From Paenibacillus hamazuiensis (lineage in GTDB: Bacteria; Bacillota; Bacilli; Paenibacillales; NBRC-103111), in NCBI RefSeq assembly GCF_023276405.1, contig NZ_JALRMO010000001.1, positions 4,712,001 to 4,776,000 on the forward strand: a DNA stretch of 64,000 nucleotides, given 5' to 3'. Position numbers and translations under genes: made by a program. Below, in pieces: positions 33,755 through 42,591 of the stretch. How positions within the stretch are numbered: the stretch's first letter is position 1; every line of letters starts with the position of its first letter. The notes beneath the pieces were generated by a model. The model saw nothing but the letters and a program-made list of their open reading frames with translations, did not search any database and had not been told where the DNA came from.

Positions 33755-36700
33755 TCATTTCAAAACCTTAATCGTATCGGCACCGGTGAACTTTCTTCCG
33801 TCACGCAGGCTGCCGCTGACTTCAAGCGTAACGTCCCCGCTATCGTTCGCCAGCAGGTTCGCCACCGCTTGACCGTCGAATTTCACCATAAGTTCTTTGA
33901 TCCCGTCTCCGTCGTAGTCTTTGATCTCCGATGGCTCGGCTTGCGCGGGAACGGAAGCTGTCCCGGCCGACAGCCTGACGGAAGCAAGCTCGGTCTGCGA
34001 TACGTCATATCCGGCAGACAGTTCGATATACCCGGTTACCGAATTCGCGCCGCCGTTTCTTTTTAAGTTAAACGAGTCCGGATTCACTCGAACGGCTGCG
34101 GCAATCAGCACCTCAAACGCGGCTGTCCGGACCGCTTTGTTGCCGGCTTTGTCCGATGTAGTCACTTCCAGCCGGCCCACGCCGGCCAAATCGTTCAGCC
34201 GGATCGCTTGCCCGGCTTCCACCGGCTTCCCGTTCAGAACGGCCGCCGAGTCGGCAATGCCCGACAAGTCATCATATACGGCGTAGGTGACCGTCAACGT
34301 ATCCGTAGTTTTGTAGCTTGCCGTAGTGCTTAGGACGATCGTCGGCAACGTCTTGTCGATGTTGATGTCCGAAACCGTGAAAGCAGCCGTATTGCCTGCT
34401 TTGTCCGTCGCCGTACCGACAACGGACTGGCCGGCTCCCTCAGTGCTGAGCGTCGTGTCGGGCGTCACGAAGGCGATGCCCGAACCGCTGTCCGATGCCG
34501 TGAAGCGGACCGTAACATCCGAGTTGTACCAGTTATTCCCGTTGGGCGGCTCTGCGGCGGCTCCCGTTATAACGGGCGGAATCGTATCCTCCATCGTATC
34601 CTCCATATCGTATACTTCGATTTCATTGATGGTCGGCTCCTTGCGGGTCCCCGCTTCCAGCTTCGTCGAAAACATCCACAACCGCAAATATCGCGACGTG
34701 ACGGGAGCAAAGTCAATCTCCTTATTTGCGCCGATCGACGTCCCCGCCGTGCCGGGAATGTCGACGTAATTAATGCCGTCCTCCGAATACTGCAGCACGT
34801 AAGAATCGACTCGCGGATAAGAGCTTTCGTTGACGACAACCCGGTTATACGTCACTTCATCGCCAAAATCGACGGACACATATTGATCGGTTACTTTTCC
34901 TTTTTCCGCAGACCATCTGGTGGCGGGATTCGAATCGAACGCTTTGGCCGCGTCATAGCTGCCGCTCCATTGCGAGGATGCCCCGTACGTTTTGCCCAGC
35001 GTCAGGCTCCCCCGCACAACCGTCATCGTCAAAACCGCATCGCGCCCGGCGCTGAACGTAAAGGTCAGCGTGTAAGTTCCGAGCGGCAGGTTCGCAAGAT
35101 ACACCTTCTTCAAAGTGACCGAAGAGCCGTTGTTGACATAATCGACGCCTTCCGTCAAAACGCGGCTGCCGTCTTTGACCGAAACGAGCGTATTGCCGTT
35201 CAGGTTGACGGCAATCGTGGCATCGCCCGAGTTCAGCGCATATTTCAAGGAAGACGTGCCGAGCTCCGAGCCGGCCGGCGGTGCGGTATCCACGACGAGA
35301 TAAGCGTCATCGCCCGCGCTGAAGGAAAACGCAAGTGCGGTTCGACGGTCATCGAGCGAATCCAGGTACTGCTTTTTCAAGACGACGGTGTTGCCTTGGA
35401 CGACGTAGTCGCTGCCCGGCGTCAACAGCTTCGTTTCGTCCTTCACGGATACGAGCGTATTGCCGTTTAGTTTCAAGCCGACGGTCAAATCGCCGGCATT
35501 TTGCGGGCGAGTCAAATATGATGCCGTGAGGCCCGAGTTTGCGGGAGGAAGACCGGTGGCCTGAATGCCGATTTGCTCGAAAGGTATGTTTTGGAACCCG
35601 GGAATTTGCGTGAACAGCACCGAATCGCTTTTCAAACCGAAATTGCCGCCGGCCGGATCGTTAAAGCCGAGTCCGTCCTTGCTCGCAAAGGTTGCGTTGT
35701 TGGCAAAGGTGCCCAGCTCCATATTCCGGCTGACGTCGCCGGAGATGGCGCCGCTGTTCACGATGGCGTTGCTGCGGACGACGTTCCGTTTCGGCAGCAG
35801 CGGCTCGTCGTTCAAAATGTCCGGAAGCGTCGGATACCGCTGCGCCCAAATGTCGCTTTGGTACGGAACCTGATCGAATTTGCTCATCAGCGAAATGTAG
35901 TTTTTCTCCCCGGGCTTGTAGTCGCGCGTCATGAAGCCGATCGATGTGCCGGTGTCGATGACGATGTTATTCTCCACCGTATTCTCCCGGCCGTTCGCGA
36001 GTTTGAACGCTTGCTTGCCGATCTTGTAAAATACGTTGCCGCGCATTTCCACGCCGCTCATGTAGTCGTCCAAATAAATCGCCGCCGTGGATACCCTCAG
36101 ATCGCTGGCGATAATATCGTGAAAATAGTTATACCGGATCACGTTGCCGCGCCAAACGAAACTTCTTCCCGAATAAATCGCGGAAGCGTCCGCCGTTTCT
36201 TTGACCACATCGTAAATCTCGTTGTACTCGATGAGATGATCGTTGCCGCGGAACTGGATCGCCAGGTGGGGAGCATCGTGCATTTTGTTATGGGATGCAC
36301 GGTTGCCGACCCCGTTCAGCTCGACGGCCGACGTATAGGTCAGCTTGATTCTCGCGTAGTTGTAAATATCGTTATTATCCGCATAGTTGCCCGCCGGAGT
36401 CAGCGTGACAACATCGCCGCCGTTCAAGGACACGCCGCCGTTGCCCATGCTGTAAATGCGGCAGCCGTATACGCCGTTGTTTGTTCCTCCGTTTATTTTG
36501 ACCGCGTAGCCGCCCATTTTGCTGATTTCGCAGCTTTTTACCAGGTTGTTTTCCCCGCCATTGATATCGATCGCGCTGCCGCGGTTGACCTCCATCGCAA
36601 TGTCGCTGAACGTCACGTTCGACACGTTGTTCATGCTGATCATGCTGCCTGTGAACAAGGACAGCTGAATCTTTTTCCCCTGCACAGGCGCGGGCGGGTA

Positions 36701-37612
36701 CAAATAAAGCAGGCCGGTATTCCGGTCCAAATACCATTCTCCCGGCGAATCGAGCTCCTCCAGCACATTGTAAAAATAAAACCGCTGGCCCGCCTTCATC
36801 GCATAACTCGTCCCCGTATAGGTTTCGATGCTTTTCTTGTCAAAATCGATCGATTTGATTTGCAAATCGTTGGTCGCCCAGTCGTTTCCCCAATATCCGA
36901 GCATCCACGTGTAATCGATGCTTTTCCAGCGGTGGAGTCCGGTGTCTTTGAACGTAAACGTATAGCCGGTGCCCGCCGCGCTGTCCGCGGCCTTCACCAC
37001 CTCATCGACGGTCGTAAATCCGGCATTCGGAAAACGGGCCAGCGTCATGACGGTGCCGTTGAAAAATAACTCCGGAGCTACCGCTTTGTTATCTCCGAGT
37101 ACGCCGTAATCCGTTATGCCGAGCGACTTCAGATCGAGCTGCAGCACCTTGCCGCCCGCTTCCTGCGGAATTCTCGCCAACACGGCCGGATCGGCGACCG
37201 GCTGGAAGCGGGACGGATCGATCGTATCGCCTCCGGCAAAGGTTACCTTTTCCCCATCGTAAGCTTTGTAAGTGATCCGCGATTCCGCCGTTCCCGAATC
37301 CCGCTCATCCAGTTGGAAAGTACTGGAAAACCTGTATTGTCCCCCTCTCAAGTAAACGGTTACCCCTCCGGCAGGCAGCCCCCCTCCGCTTTTAAGCGAG
37401 CGTACGGCATCCCTCGCCCTTTCCAGAGTCGCAAACGGGCTCCCCTGGGATCCGTCATTCGTATCGCTGCCGTCCTGCGCGACAAAAAATTGAACTCCGG
37501 CAGCGCTCTGCGCCTGCGTGGCGGCGTAACCATCCGTCGCGAACAAACATCCGCCGAGTACCGCAATTCCAGCCAAAAGCGATCCAAGCTTTCCCGGTGC
37601 TCCCAATATCAT
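33755..37612 (-). CDS. Very large secreted right-handed beta-helix protein with X2 and F5/8C modules
   Basis: About 1285 residues. The signal peptide (LGSLLAGIAVLGGCLFATDGYA) could be cut at GYA or, as a lipoprotein, before the Cys in LGGC. Domains in order: pectate-lyase-like N-cap (FFVAQDGSDTNDGSQGSPFA), parallel beta-helix repeats to about 640, two X2-type modules (LNGNTLVSVKD in both, at about 715 and 805), an F5/8 type C carbohydrate-binding domain at about 890-1030, an Ig-like part (DTIPPVITG, DKAGNT) and a C-terminal domain with a Ca-loop-like DYDGDGIKEL. It probably binds and cleaves a plant or microbial polysaccharide. ATG 37612 abuts GGAGGG; TTG 37606 has the better spacing. Confidence 0.85.
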   Translation of the reverse strand: MILGAPGKLGSLLAGIAVLGGCLFATDGYAATQAQSAAGVQFFVAQDGSDTNDGSQGSPFATLERARDAVRSLKSGGGLPAGGVTVYLRGGQYRFSSTFQLDERDSGTAESRITYKAYDGEKVTFAGGDTIDPSRFQPVADPAVLARIPQEAGGKVLQLDLKSLGITDYGVLGDNKAVAPELFFNGTVMTLARFPNAGFTTVDEVVKAADSAAGTGYTFTFKDTGLHRWKSIDYTWMLGYWGNDWATNDLQIKSIDFDKKSIETYTGTSYAMKAGQRFYFYNVLEELDSPGEWYLDRNTGLLYLYPPAPVQGKKIQLSLFTGSMISMNNVSNVTFSDIAMEVNRGSAIDINGGENNLVKSCEISKMGGYAVKINGGTNNGVYGCRIYSMGNGGVSLNGGDVVTLTPAGNYADNNDIYNYARIKLTYTSAVELNGVGNRASHNKMHDAPHLAIQFRGNDHLIEYNEIYDVVKETADASAIYSGRSFVWRGNVIRYNYFHDIIASDLRVSTAAIYLDDYMSGVEMRGNVFYKIGKQAFKLANGRENTVENNIVIDTGTSIGFMTRDYKPGEKNYISLMSKFDQVPYQSDIWAQRYPTLPDILNDEPLLPKRNVVRSNAIVNSGAISGDVSRNMELGTFANNATFASKDGLGFNDPAGGNFGLKSDSVLFTQIPGFQNIPFEQIGIQATGLPPANSGLTASYLTRPQNAGDLTVGLKLNGNTLVSVKDETKLLTPGSDYVVQGNTVVLKKQYLDSLDDRRTALAFSFSAGDDAYLVVDTAPPAGSELGTSSLKYALNSGDATIAVNLNGNTLVSVKDGSRVLTEGVDYVNNGSSVTLKKVYLANLPLGTYTLTFTFSAGRDAVLTMTVVRGSLTLGKTYGASSQWSGSYDAAKAFDSNPATRWSAEKGKVTDQYVSVDFGDEVTYNRVVVNESSYPRVDSYVLQYSEDGINYVDIPGTAGTSIGANKEIDFAPVTSRYLRLWMFSTKLEAGTRKEPTINEIEVYDMEDTMEDTIPPVITGAAAEPPNGNNWYNSDVTVRFTASDSGSGIAFVTPDTTLSTEGAGQSVVGTATDKAGNTAAFTVSDINIDKTLPTIVLSTTASYKTTDTLTVTYAVYDDLSGIADSAAVLNGKPVEAGQAIRLNDLAGVGRLEVTTSDKAGNKAVRTAAFEVLIAAAVRVNPDSFNLKRNGGANSVTGYIELSAGYDVSQTELASVRLSAGTASVPAQAEPSEIKDYDGDGIKELMVKFDGQAVANLLANDSGDVTLEVSGSLRDGRKFTGADTIKVLK

Positions 37613-37750
37613 CCCTCCATTATGCTTCGGATTAAGGGATAGTCCCTCTTCTGTATCGTACAGCGCTTTCAAACCGCTTTGGAATTTTCCAAACTATCCA
37701 AAGTTGTTGCAAAATTAACCTCGTGCGGAGGCAGGCCCGAAAGAAAGAAA

Positions 37751-37774
37751 AAGACCGCCGAACCCGGCAGCCTT
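37751..37774 (-). terminator. Terminator after the second BlaR1-like gene
   Basis: Stem ACCGCCG / CGGCAGC (with G-U pairs on the minus strand), a 4-base loop, followed on the minus strand by TCTTTTTCTTTC. It lies about 90 bp after the stop at 37862. Confidence 0.65.
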
Positions 37775-37861
37775 TTTCTTCGTTTTTTCTTATGTTGTCA
37801 GGGCATTCAGGAAAATACGGCCGCAACCGGGCCTACAATGCGGATTCCTTCCGATTTCTTT

Positions 37862-39400
37862 TTATTTTCCGGCAGAAGCTCCCACTTCTACGAAAGGTAC
37901 CGTTCTTGGCTGATTTTGCGGCGCTTCGGCTCTTGTTCCATCCGCAGGGGACATCTTCGGTAATTCTGCCGATGCAGGTGCGGACGCAGGTGCAGGTGTA
38001 TTTACAGGTGAAGCTGCAGGTGCGGACGCGGGTGCAGGTGCCGCCTCTCTTACCGAAGGCATTTTTCTCGGCTTTTCTTCCGGCGCTGCTGCTCGCGTCT
38101 CTTCAGCAGGCACGGGACTTGGCGTCGCCGGTGCGGGCGTTTGCTCTCTTAAGGAAGGTGCGGTCCTTGGCTTGTCTTCCGATGCTGCATTACGAGAACC
38201 TGCCGTCTCCGGTTTAGATTCCGGGGTCGTCAACTGCCCACCGGAGGATGCCGATTGTTTCGCTGCATCATCGGAGACATTCCGCTGCTGATCCCCTGAA
38301 ACCGCCGTCTGCGTTGTATCGCCCAGGGCCTGTGACTGCCCGGCTCCAGCCGATTTTTCATTGGAGATTGCTGAACTGGAAAGAGGTGCGGAACTTGAAT
38401 CGACCTTAGGATTCGTTAGTGTACATCCGCTTACGAAGATGATGATCGCTATGCCAAGAAACGACCACCGGTATGAACCGGACCGAAACTGTTTGATCAT
38501 TCTCATTCTCCTTTTCAGCTGATCTTTGTTCCCTACAAGATATACATTTCCGATAGCCCTGGCAGGCTGCGAGAAGTTTTCCAACAATTTGATAATCGTG
38601 TATCCATAGTCCTGACGTTTGTCAGGAGCCAAATAACTGAGCGCCAGAGCGTCACTTGCGATCTCCTGATCATCCCGCATACGGCGATAGGCATACCATA
38701 ACACCGGATTAAACCAATGAACAATGAGCAGTGCATACATGAGCCCGTTGACCCTAATGTCATTCCGTTTGCAATGGGCCAATTCATGCAGGAATACATG
38801 CCGCAGCTGCTCGTCGTTCAAGCTTTCCGAAATGTTGTGGGGCATGATTAATACGGGATTGAAAAACCCGAATAGAGCTGGAGCCGCCAAACGGCGGGAT
38901 TGAACCAACCCGATGGGCGTATGGACCTTCATGATGGTTTTACATTGCTGAAAAAGCTCCAACACCCGTGCATCGGTTATCCTAACGGTTTCTTTTTTCA
39001 TCCTGAGGGCAAACGCCCAATTGACCCAGACGGTATAAAGGGCAAGCAGACATACGCCAACCGCCCATAGTGCAGCTAATACATCCCGATAGCCCGCCGG
39101 AGAAGCGGACCCCTGTTCATCGGCTGCTGTCGACACTTCCTCCTGATTGATTTGCACAGCGGAGTAAACGGAGTGGGGATAACCGATCCAATTATAAATG
39201 CTGAATTCACTCTCCGGGCCCCACGGCAAAATTAACCGCAAAATAACGATCAGCCACAGGAAGTAATGCCACCGCGGCTTCAATCGATTCTTCAGCACTT
39301 GCTGCAGCGCCCGTACCAATGCAACCAGGATTGCAGCCATGATGGAGACAGAGGTAACCCAATCGAAGAGAGCCGCAAAAAGTTCCGCAAATCGAACCAC
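37862..39400 (-). CDS. BlaR1-like M56 metalloprotease with Pro/Ala-rich repeat tail
   Basis: About 512 residues. TM helices at the N-terminus (WVTSVSIMAAILVALVRAL), the M56 zinc site HELAHCKRND and another TM helix (WSFLGIAIIIFVSGCTLTNP) match BlaR1-type membrane proteases. Behind the last helix there is no penicillin-binding or other folded sensor domain. Instead there are some 150 residues rich in Pro, Ala, Ser and Glu, with three loose repeats around KPRTAPSLREQ, KPRKMPSVREA and QPRTVPFVEVG. The likely start is GTG at 39400 with AGGTAGG 6 bp upstream; an earlier in-frame GTG has no ribosome site. It is transcribed behind its BlaI-type repressor gene. Confidence 0.87.
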   Translation of the reverse strand: MVRFAELFAALFDWVTSVSIMAAILVALVRALQQVLKNRLKPRWHYFLWLIVILRLILPWGPESEFSIYNWIGYPHSVYSAVQINQEEVSTAADEQGSASPAGYRDVLAALWAVGVCLLALYTVWVNWAFALRMKKETVRITDARVLELFQQCKTIMKVHTPIGLVQSRRLAAPALFGFFNPVLIMPHNISESLNDEQLRHVFLHELAHCKRNDIRVNGLMYALLIVHWFNPVLWYAYRRMRDDQEIASDALALSYLAPDKRQDYGYTIIKLLENFSQPARAIGNVYLVGNKDQLKRRMRMIKQFRSGSYRWSFLGIAIIIFVSGCTLTNPKVDSSSAPLSSSAISNEKSAGAGQSQALGDTTQTAVSGDQQRNVSDDAAKQSASSGGQLTTPESKPETAGSRNAASEDKPRTAPSLREQTPAPATPSPVPAEETRAAAPEEKPRKMPSVREAAPAPASAPAASPVNTPAPASAPASAELPKMSPADGTRAEAPQNQPRTVPFVEVGASAGK

Positions 39401-39467
39401 GTTCACCCTACCTTTCCCCAATGAAATGAATGAGATAACGACTGCCCGCACGGTGCAGAGCTAACAT

Positions 39468-39845
39468 TTATTCCTTCGTTTTGTCCTCCAGAATATGTTT
39501 CAATTCCTTAATTTCTTCCGGAGATAACTTTTCTTCTTTCAAAAAGTTAACGAGCAGCGGCTTAAAAGCACCGCCGTAAATTCTTTTCAGGAAAGAAGCG
39601 GTCTCCGATTTTACGCACTCATCTTCGGATACCAGAGGGAAGTAAGCATAAATCTTGCCTTCCTGCGAATACGATATGGCCTGTTTTTGCACTAATCTGT
39701 TTAACAGCGTTCTTATTGTTTTCGGTTTCCAATCCGTGCGGTCCTCTAATGCTTCTATCACCTCGCTGGCCGTGAGGGGCGAATCAGACCAGAGCACCTT
39801 CATGACTTCCCATTCCGCGTCCGAAATTTTGGGAATATCGCTCAT
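39468..39845 (-). CDS. BlaI/MecI/CopY-family repressor
   Basis: 125 residues, a clear paralogue of the repressor at 26887: ISDAEWEVMKVLWSDSPLTA, TIRTLLNRLVQKQAISYSQ and the tail FLKEEKLSPEEIKELKHILE. It represses its own operon with the BlaR1-like gene that follows after about 67 bp; two TACAnnTGTA operators overlap the promoter. RBS AAGGAGG at the ATG. Confidence 0.95.
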   Translation of the reverse strand: MSDIPKISDAEWEVMKVLWSDSPLTASEVIEALEDRTDWKPKTIRTLLNRLVQKQAISYSQEGKIYAYFPLVSEDECVKSETASFLKRIYGGAFKPLLVNFLKEEKLSPEEIKELKHILEDKTKE

Positions 39846-39871
39846 CCTTCTTGCCTCCTTAATTTGGTTGA

Positions 39872-39922
39872 TTACATATGTAATACATAATTAATATTAC
39901 AAGTGTAATCCCCAGTTGTCAA
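39872..39922 (-). promoter_or_regulatory. Second BlaI-operon promoter with two operators
   Basis: Minus strand: -35 TTGACA (39922-39917), 17-bp spacer, -10 TAATAT (39899-39894). Operator TTACACTTGTAA (39908-39897) overlaps the spacer and -10 box; the second operator TTACATATGTAA (39883-39872) is a perfect palindrome 25 bp on. The design is the same as at 27319-27377, so the two repressors may recognise each other's sites. Confidence 0.88.
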
Positions 39923-40067
39923 ATTCATCTCACCTGATAATTCTTCGCATTGCCGGTAAAAGCAATGATCACATTCGCCCAAATTCCAATTAATTACCAT
40001 TTACATGAATGGAAATATCTTCTTTTAACCATAATATGACAGACACTTTTTGAAGGAGGTTTTATAA

Positions 40068-40826
40068 ATGGACATTCCGAATCGGAGACCTCTTGCAAAA
40101 ATCAGTGTTTTCGGAATTACGCAATTGAAGCAGCAAAATCCTTACATGGTGGCCTGGTGGTCCGCTGTTTTCCCGGGTTTCGGCCATTATCTGCTTAACC
40201 AATATGTAAGGGCAACTTTGTTGACCTTATCCGAAGTGACGACCAATACGTTAGCCCACATCAACGAAGCCATGGTGTATTCGTTTTGCGGCAAATTTGA
40301 CCTTGCCACATCCATATTGGAACCACGATGGGCTTTCGGATATCTTATCATCTATTTAATTGCGATTGGAGACAGCTTTCGGTCAGCTTTATATCAAAAA
40401 AAGCTTTACCATCTGGCAATATTAGATTATAAACCGGTAAGGAGCCTGGACATTTCCCCCAGTGAAATCCAATATCTCGAGAAAAAATCCCCCTATATTG
40501 GAGCGGTATACTCTTTTTTCTTCCCGGGCTTGGGGCAGCTGTACAACCATCGGTACGGGCTTGCTTTCTACGCCATATTTTGGTGGTGGGTTTACCTCGC
40601 CTTATCCAGAATGCACGAATCTTTCTTAAGCCTGCTGCACGGTCATATTCATGAATCGATTTCCATGCTTCATCCGCATTGGCTGCTTTTTATGCCATCG
40701 GTTATGGGCGGTTCCATTTATCACTCTTTCCGTACGGCCAGCGAGCACAACCATCTCTTTCGGATCGAGCAGCGTTATTATCTTGCGAATCGATACCGGA
40801 ACTCCAAGCTTCGAATTTTCCCTTGA
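40068..40826 (+). CDS. Membrane protein with two FPG(F/L)G(H/Q) hairpin repeats
   Basis: 252 residues, not assigned to a named family. The two halves each carry a TM2-like hydrophobic signature: SAVFPGFGHYLLNQY near residue 35 and SFFFPGLGQLYNHRY near residue 150, with other TM segments after each (YLIIYLIAIGDSF, YAIFWWWVYLALSRM). This suggests an internal duplication and four or more TM helices. A strong AAGGAGG stands 8 bp before the ATG. The gene at 40842 follows 15 bp on, so the two form an operon. Function unknown. Confidence 0.7.
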   Translation: MDIPNRRPLAKISVFGITQLKQQNPYMVAWWSAVFPGFGHYLLNQYVRATLLTLSEVTTNTLAHINEAMVYSFCGKFDLATSILEPRWAFGYLIIYLIAIGDSFRSALYQKKLYHLAILDYKPVRSLDISPSEIQYLEKKSPYIGAVYSFFFPGLGQLYNHRYGLAFYAIFWWWVYLALSRMHESFLSLLHGHIHESISMLHPHWLLFMPSVMGGSIYHSFRTASEHNHLFRIEQRYYLANRYRNSKLRIFP

Positions 40827-40841
40827 GCAGGTGCTTGAATC

Positions 40842-41282
40842 ATGTTGATTATCGGGATTTTTGAACAATCGATCGAGCTGGAGCAGGCGTTGGCCGACCT
40901 GGAGAGCAGCTCCATCAGCAAAGAAAAAATCCTTGTTGTTTTCATGGACAAAGATCGGAAGAAGCACAAATATCAACCGCATAGTCCGCATCCCTTTGAG
41001 ATTGGGATATCCTGCGCTACAGGATTTGCCGTTATTGGAGCAAGCATGGGGTTTGCGCTCGCATGGGGCCCTCTAATATGGGGAATCATTGGCGCCCTTA
41101 CCGGATTTGGGGTAGGAGTGGGCTGCTGCTCTTTTATTAACGGACGAAAAGCTAAAAAACCGCATATCCCCTGTGAAGCCACTGTCCTCATTGAATGTAC
41201 GGAGGATCAGTCCCTTCACGTTCTCGATGTGTTATGGAATTACCGCGCTCTTTCGGTGGGACATGCTGATTCTCCGTCATAG
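40842..41282 (+). CDS. Small membrane protein with glycine-rich hairpin
   Basis: 146 residues. The soluble N-terminal part (IIGIFEQSIELEQALADLES) looks like an alpha/beta ferredoxin-like fold with an EKILVVFMD strand. Then comes a Gly-rich double TM segment (GFAVIGASMGFALAWGPLIW, IIGALTGFGVGVGCC) and a second soluble part (EATVLIECTEDQSLHVLDVL). The plan soluble - Gly-zipper hairpin - soluble is seen in general stress-type DUF1269-like proteins, but I cannot assign a family firmly. Probably co-transcribed with the gene at 40068. Confidence 0.65.
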   Translation: MLIIGIFEQSIELEQALADLESSSISKEKILVVFMDKDRKKHKYQPHSPHPFEIGISCATGFAVIGASMGFALAWGPLIWGIIGALTGFGVGVGCCSFINGRKAKKPHIPCEATVLIECTEDQSLHVLDVLWNYRALSVGHADSPS

Positions 41283-41375
41283 AGACTTCACTTAAACGCC
41301 GTTGGTTTGAAGGCTGTTTTAACCAGTACCTTATACCTTTACCTGCCAAAGGTTCATCCTCGGCACGAAATTGAA

Positions 41376-41410
41376 AAACGCATCCTTCCCGATTGGGGAG
41401 GGATGCGTTT
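41376..41410 (+). terminator. Terminator of the two-gene membrane protein operon
   Basis: Stem AAACGCATCC / GGATGCGTTT with a 15-base loop that can extend the pairing, 94 bp after the stop at 41282. The T run behind it is short. Confidence 0.65.
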
Positions 41411-41484
41411 CATTGTTGTAAGGTAAGGGGTGCTTACGGATCGAGGATTGAGCCTGACAAACAGAACAGCGTACGAACTACATA

Positions 41485-41668
41485 TAGCGGAACCCACGTT
41501 CGCTATCCTCGGATAAACGGGCTCGTCGAAAAATTAGAGGAACTGAGATGCGCTAAATCGGCGAAAACTGGCTTGAGGAGCAGGAAAACAGACAACTAAC
41601 GAACCTGAGTTCCGCTAATTCTCAAAAATGACCAAAATTGACCCATTTAGCGAACCATAGTTCCTCTA
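41485..41668. repeat. Cluster of four imperfect palindromic units
   Basis: Four related units of 21-23 bp stand at 41485-41505, 41534-41556, 41596-41618 and 41647-41668. The core is TAGCGGAAC-nnn-GTTCGCTA or variants (TTAGAGGAACT..GCGCTAA; CTAACGAACC..TTCCGCTAA; TTAGCGAACC..TTCCTCTA). The units alternate in orientation and are 49, 62 and 51 bp apart. No open frame covers them. It looks like a non-coding intergenic repeat family in the 433-bp gap between convergent operons. Confidence 0.7.
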
Positions 41669-41715
41669 TGGTCCCGGTTTATGCTGATGACATGAGGCGG
41701 CGCTCTCCAGTCTAC

Positions 41716-42591
41716 CTACGGGCAGACGGATCGGCTCCCGGACGACATTTCCTTCAGCAAAAGGACCGCATTCAAGCCGGCGTCCATGCAGCCGGGCAAA
41801 TGCGCCTCGTTCCCGTACGCGCCGTGATAATCCGAGCCGGCGGTTATGACGAGGCCGTGCTTCGCCGCATAGAGGCGGGCGAGCGCTTCGTCCTCCGCGC
41901 TGTGCGACGGATGTGCGGCTTCGATGCCCTGCAGGCCCGCTTTCACCCATTCGTCGATCGCCTCGAAGTTGCCGAGCTGGCCCGGATGGGCGAGCACCGC
42001 AACTCCGCCGGCCTCGCGGATGGCGGCAATCGCCTTGCGGGCGTCCGCATATTCCATCGAAATAAAGGCGATGCCCGGCTCCGTGCCGCCTCCTCCGCGC
42101 GCGAACAGCCGCTTTTGCAGCTCGCCGTTCACACGGGTGCAGTAGCCCTTGTCCACAAGCGCATGCATGATGTGCTGCTTAAACACGGTGCTTCCTGCAC
42201 GCGCATAACGCAAAACGTCTTCCCAGGCAATGTCGAAACCGTGCTGCTGAAGCCGCTGCACGATAAGCTGAGAGATCTCATGTCTTCTCGCCCGCAGCGG
42301 GCCGCATAACGCTTCCAGCGACGGATGCCCCGGCTCGACGTTGTAGCCGAGAATGTGCGCACGGCGTTTTCGCTCTGTGTCGTAAGCGGAAATTTCAATG
42401 CCCGGCACGATGTCTACGCCAAGCTCGCGGCCGAGCCGGGCCGCTTCATGCAGGCCATCGGTCGTATCGTGGTCCGTAATGGCCAAATGGCTGACTCCCT
42501 GTTCCTTGGCGAGAGCGATGACCTCCCGGACCGTCGAAGGATTGTCGGAATGATGCGTATGGCAGTGCAAATCGACGATTCCTTTATGCAA
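41716..42591 (-). CDS. PHP-family phosphoesterase of the phosphonate operon (probable PhnP replacement)
   Basis: 291 residues with the PHP-domain metal motifs DLHCHTHHSD (start), ITDHDTTDG, GIEISAY, VAVLAHPGQLG, HPSHS and GSDYHG. The length and TRPH/YciV-like plan are normal. It is the last gene of the C-P lyase operon and overlaps the preceding TIM-barrel gene by 8 bp. C-P lyase yields 5-phosphoribosyl 1,2-cyclic phosphate, usually opened by PhnP, which is absent here. A PHP enzyme encoded in the Eggerthella lenta phn operon is known to hydrolyse that compound, so the same role is inferred. RNase or oligonucleotide hydrolysis as in YciV is the alternative. Confidence 0.85.
   Translation of the reverse strand: MHKGIVDLHCHTHHSDNPSTVREVIALAKEQGVSHLAITDHDTTDGLHEAARLGRELGVDIVPGIEISAYDTERKRRAHILGYNVEPGHPSLEALCGPLRARRHEISQLIVQRLQQHGFDIAWEDVLRYARAGSTVFKQHIMHALVDKGYCTRVNGELQKRLFARGGGGTEPGIAFISMEYADARKAIAAIREAGGVAVLAHPGQLGNFEAIDEWVKAGLQGIEAAHPSHSAEDEALARLYAAKHGLVITAGSDYHGAYGNEAHLPGCMDAGLNAVLLLKEMSSGSRSVCP

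Noticed and set aside
35573-37069. 498-codon plus-strand frame
   Set aside because: Antisense to the beta-helix repeats of the large secreted protein; Val/Ala/Asp composition only mirrors the repeats.
41485-41668. CRISPR or tRNA cluster
   Set aside because: Units are imperfect palindromes in alternating orientation with irregular gaps, and none folds as a tRNA with a CCA-type acceptor stem.
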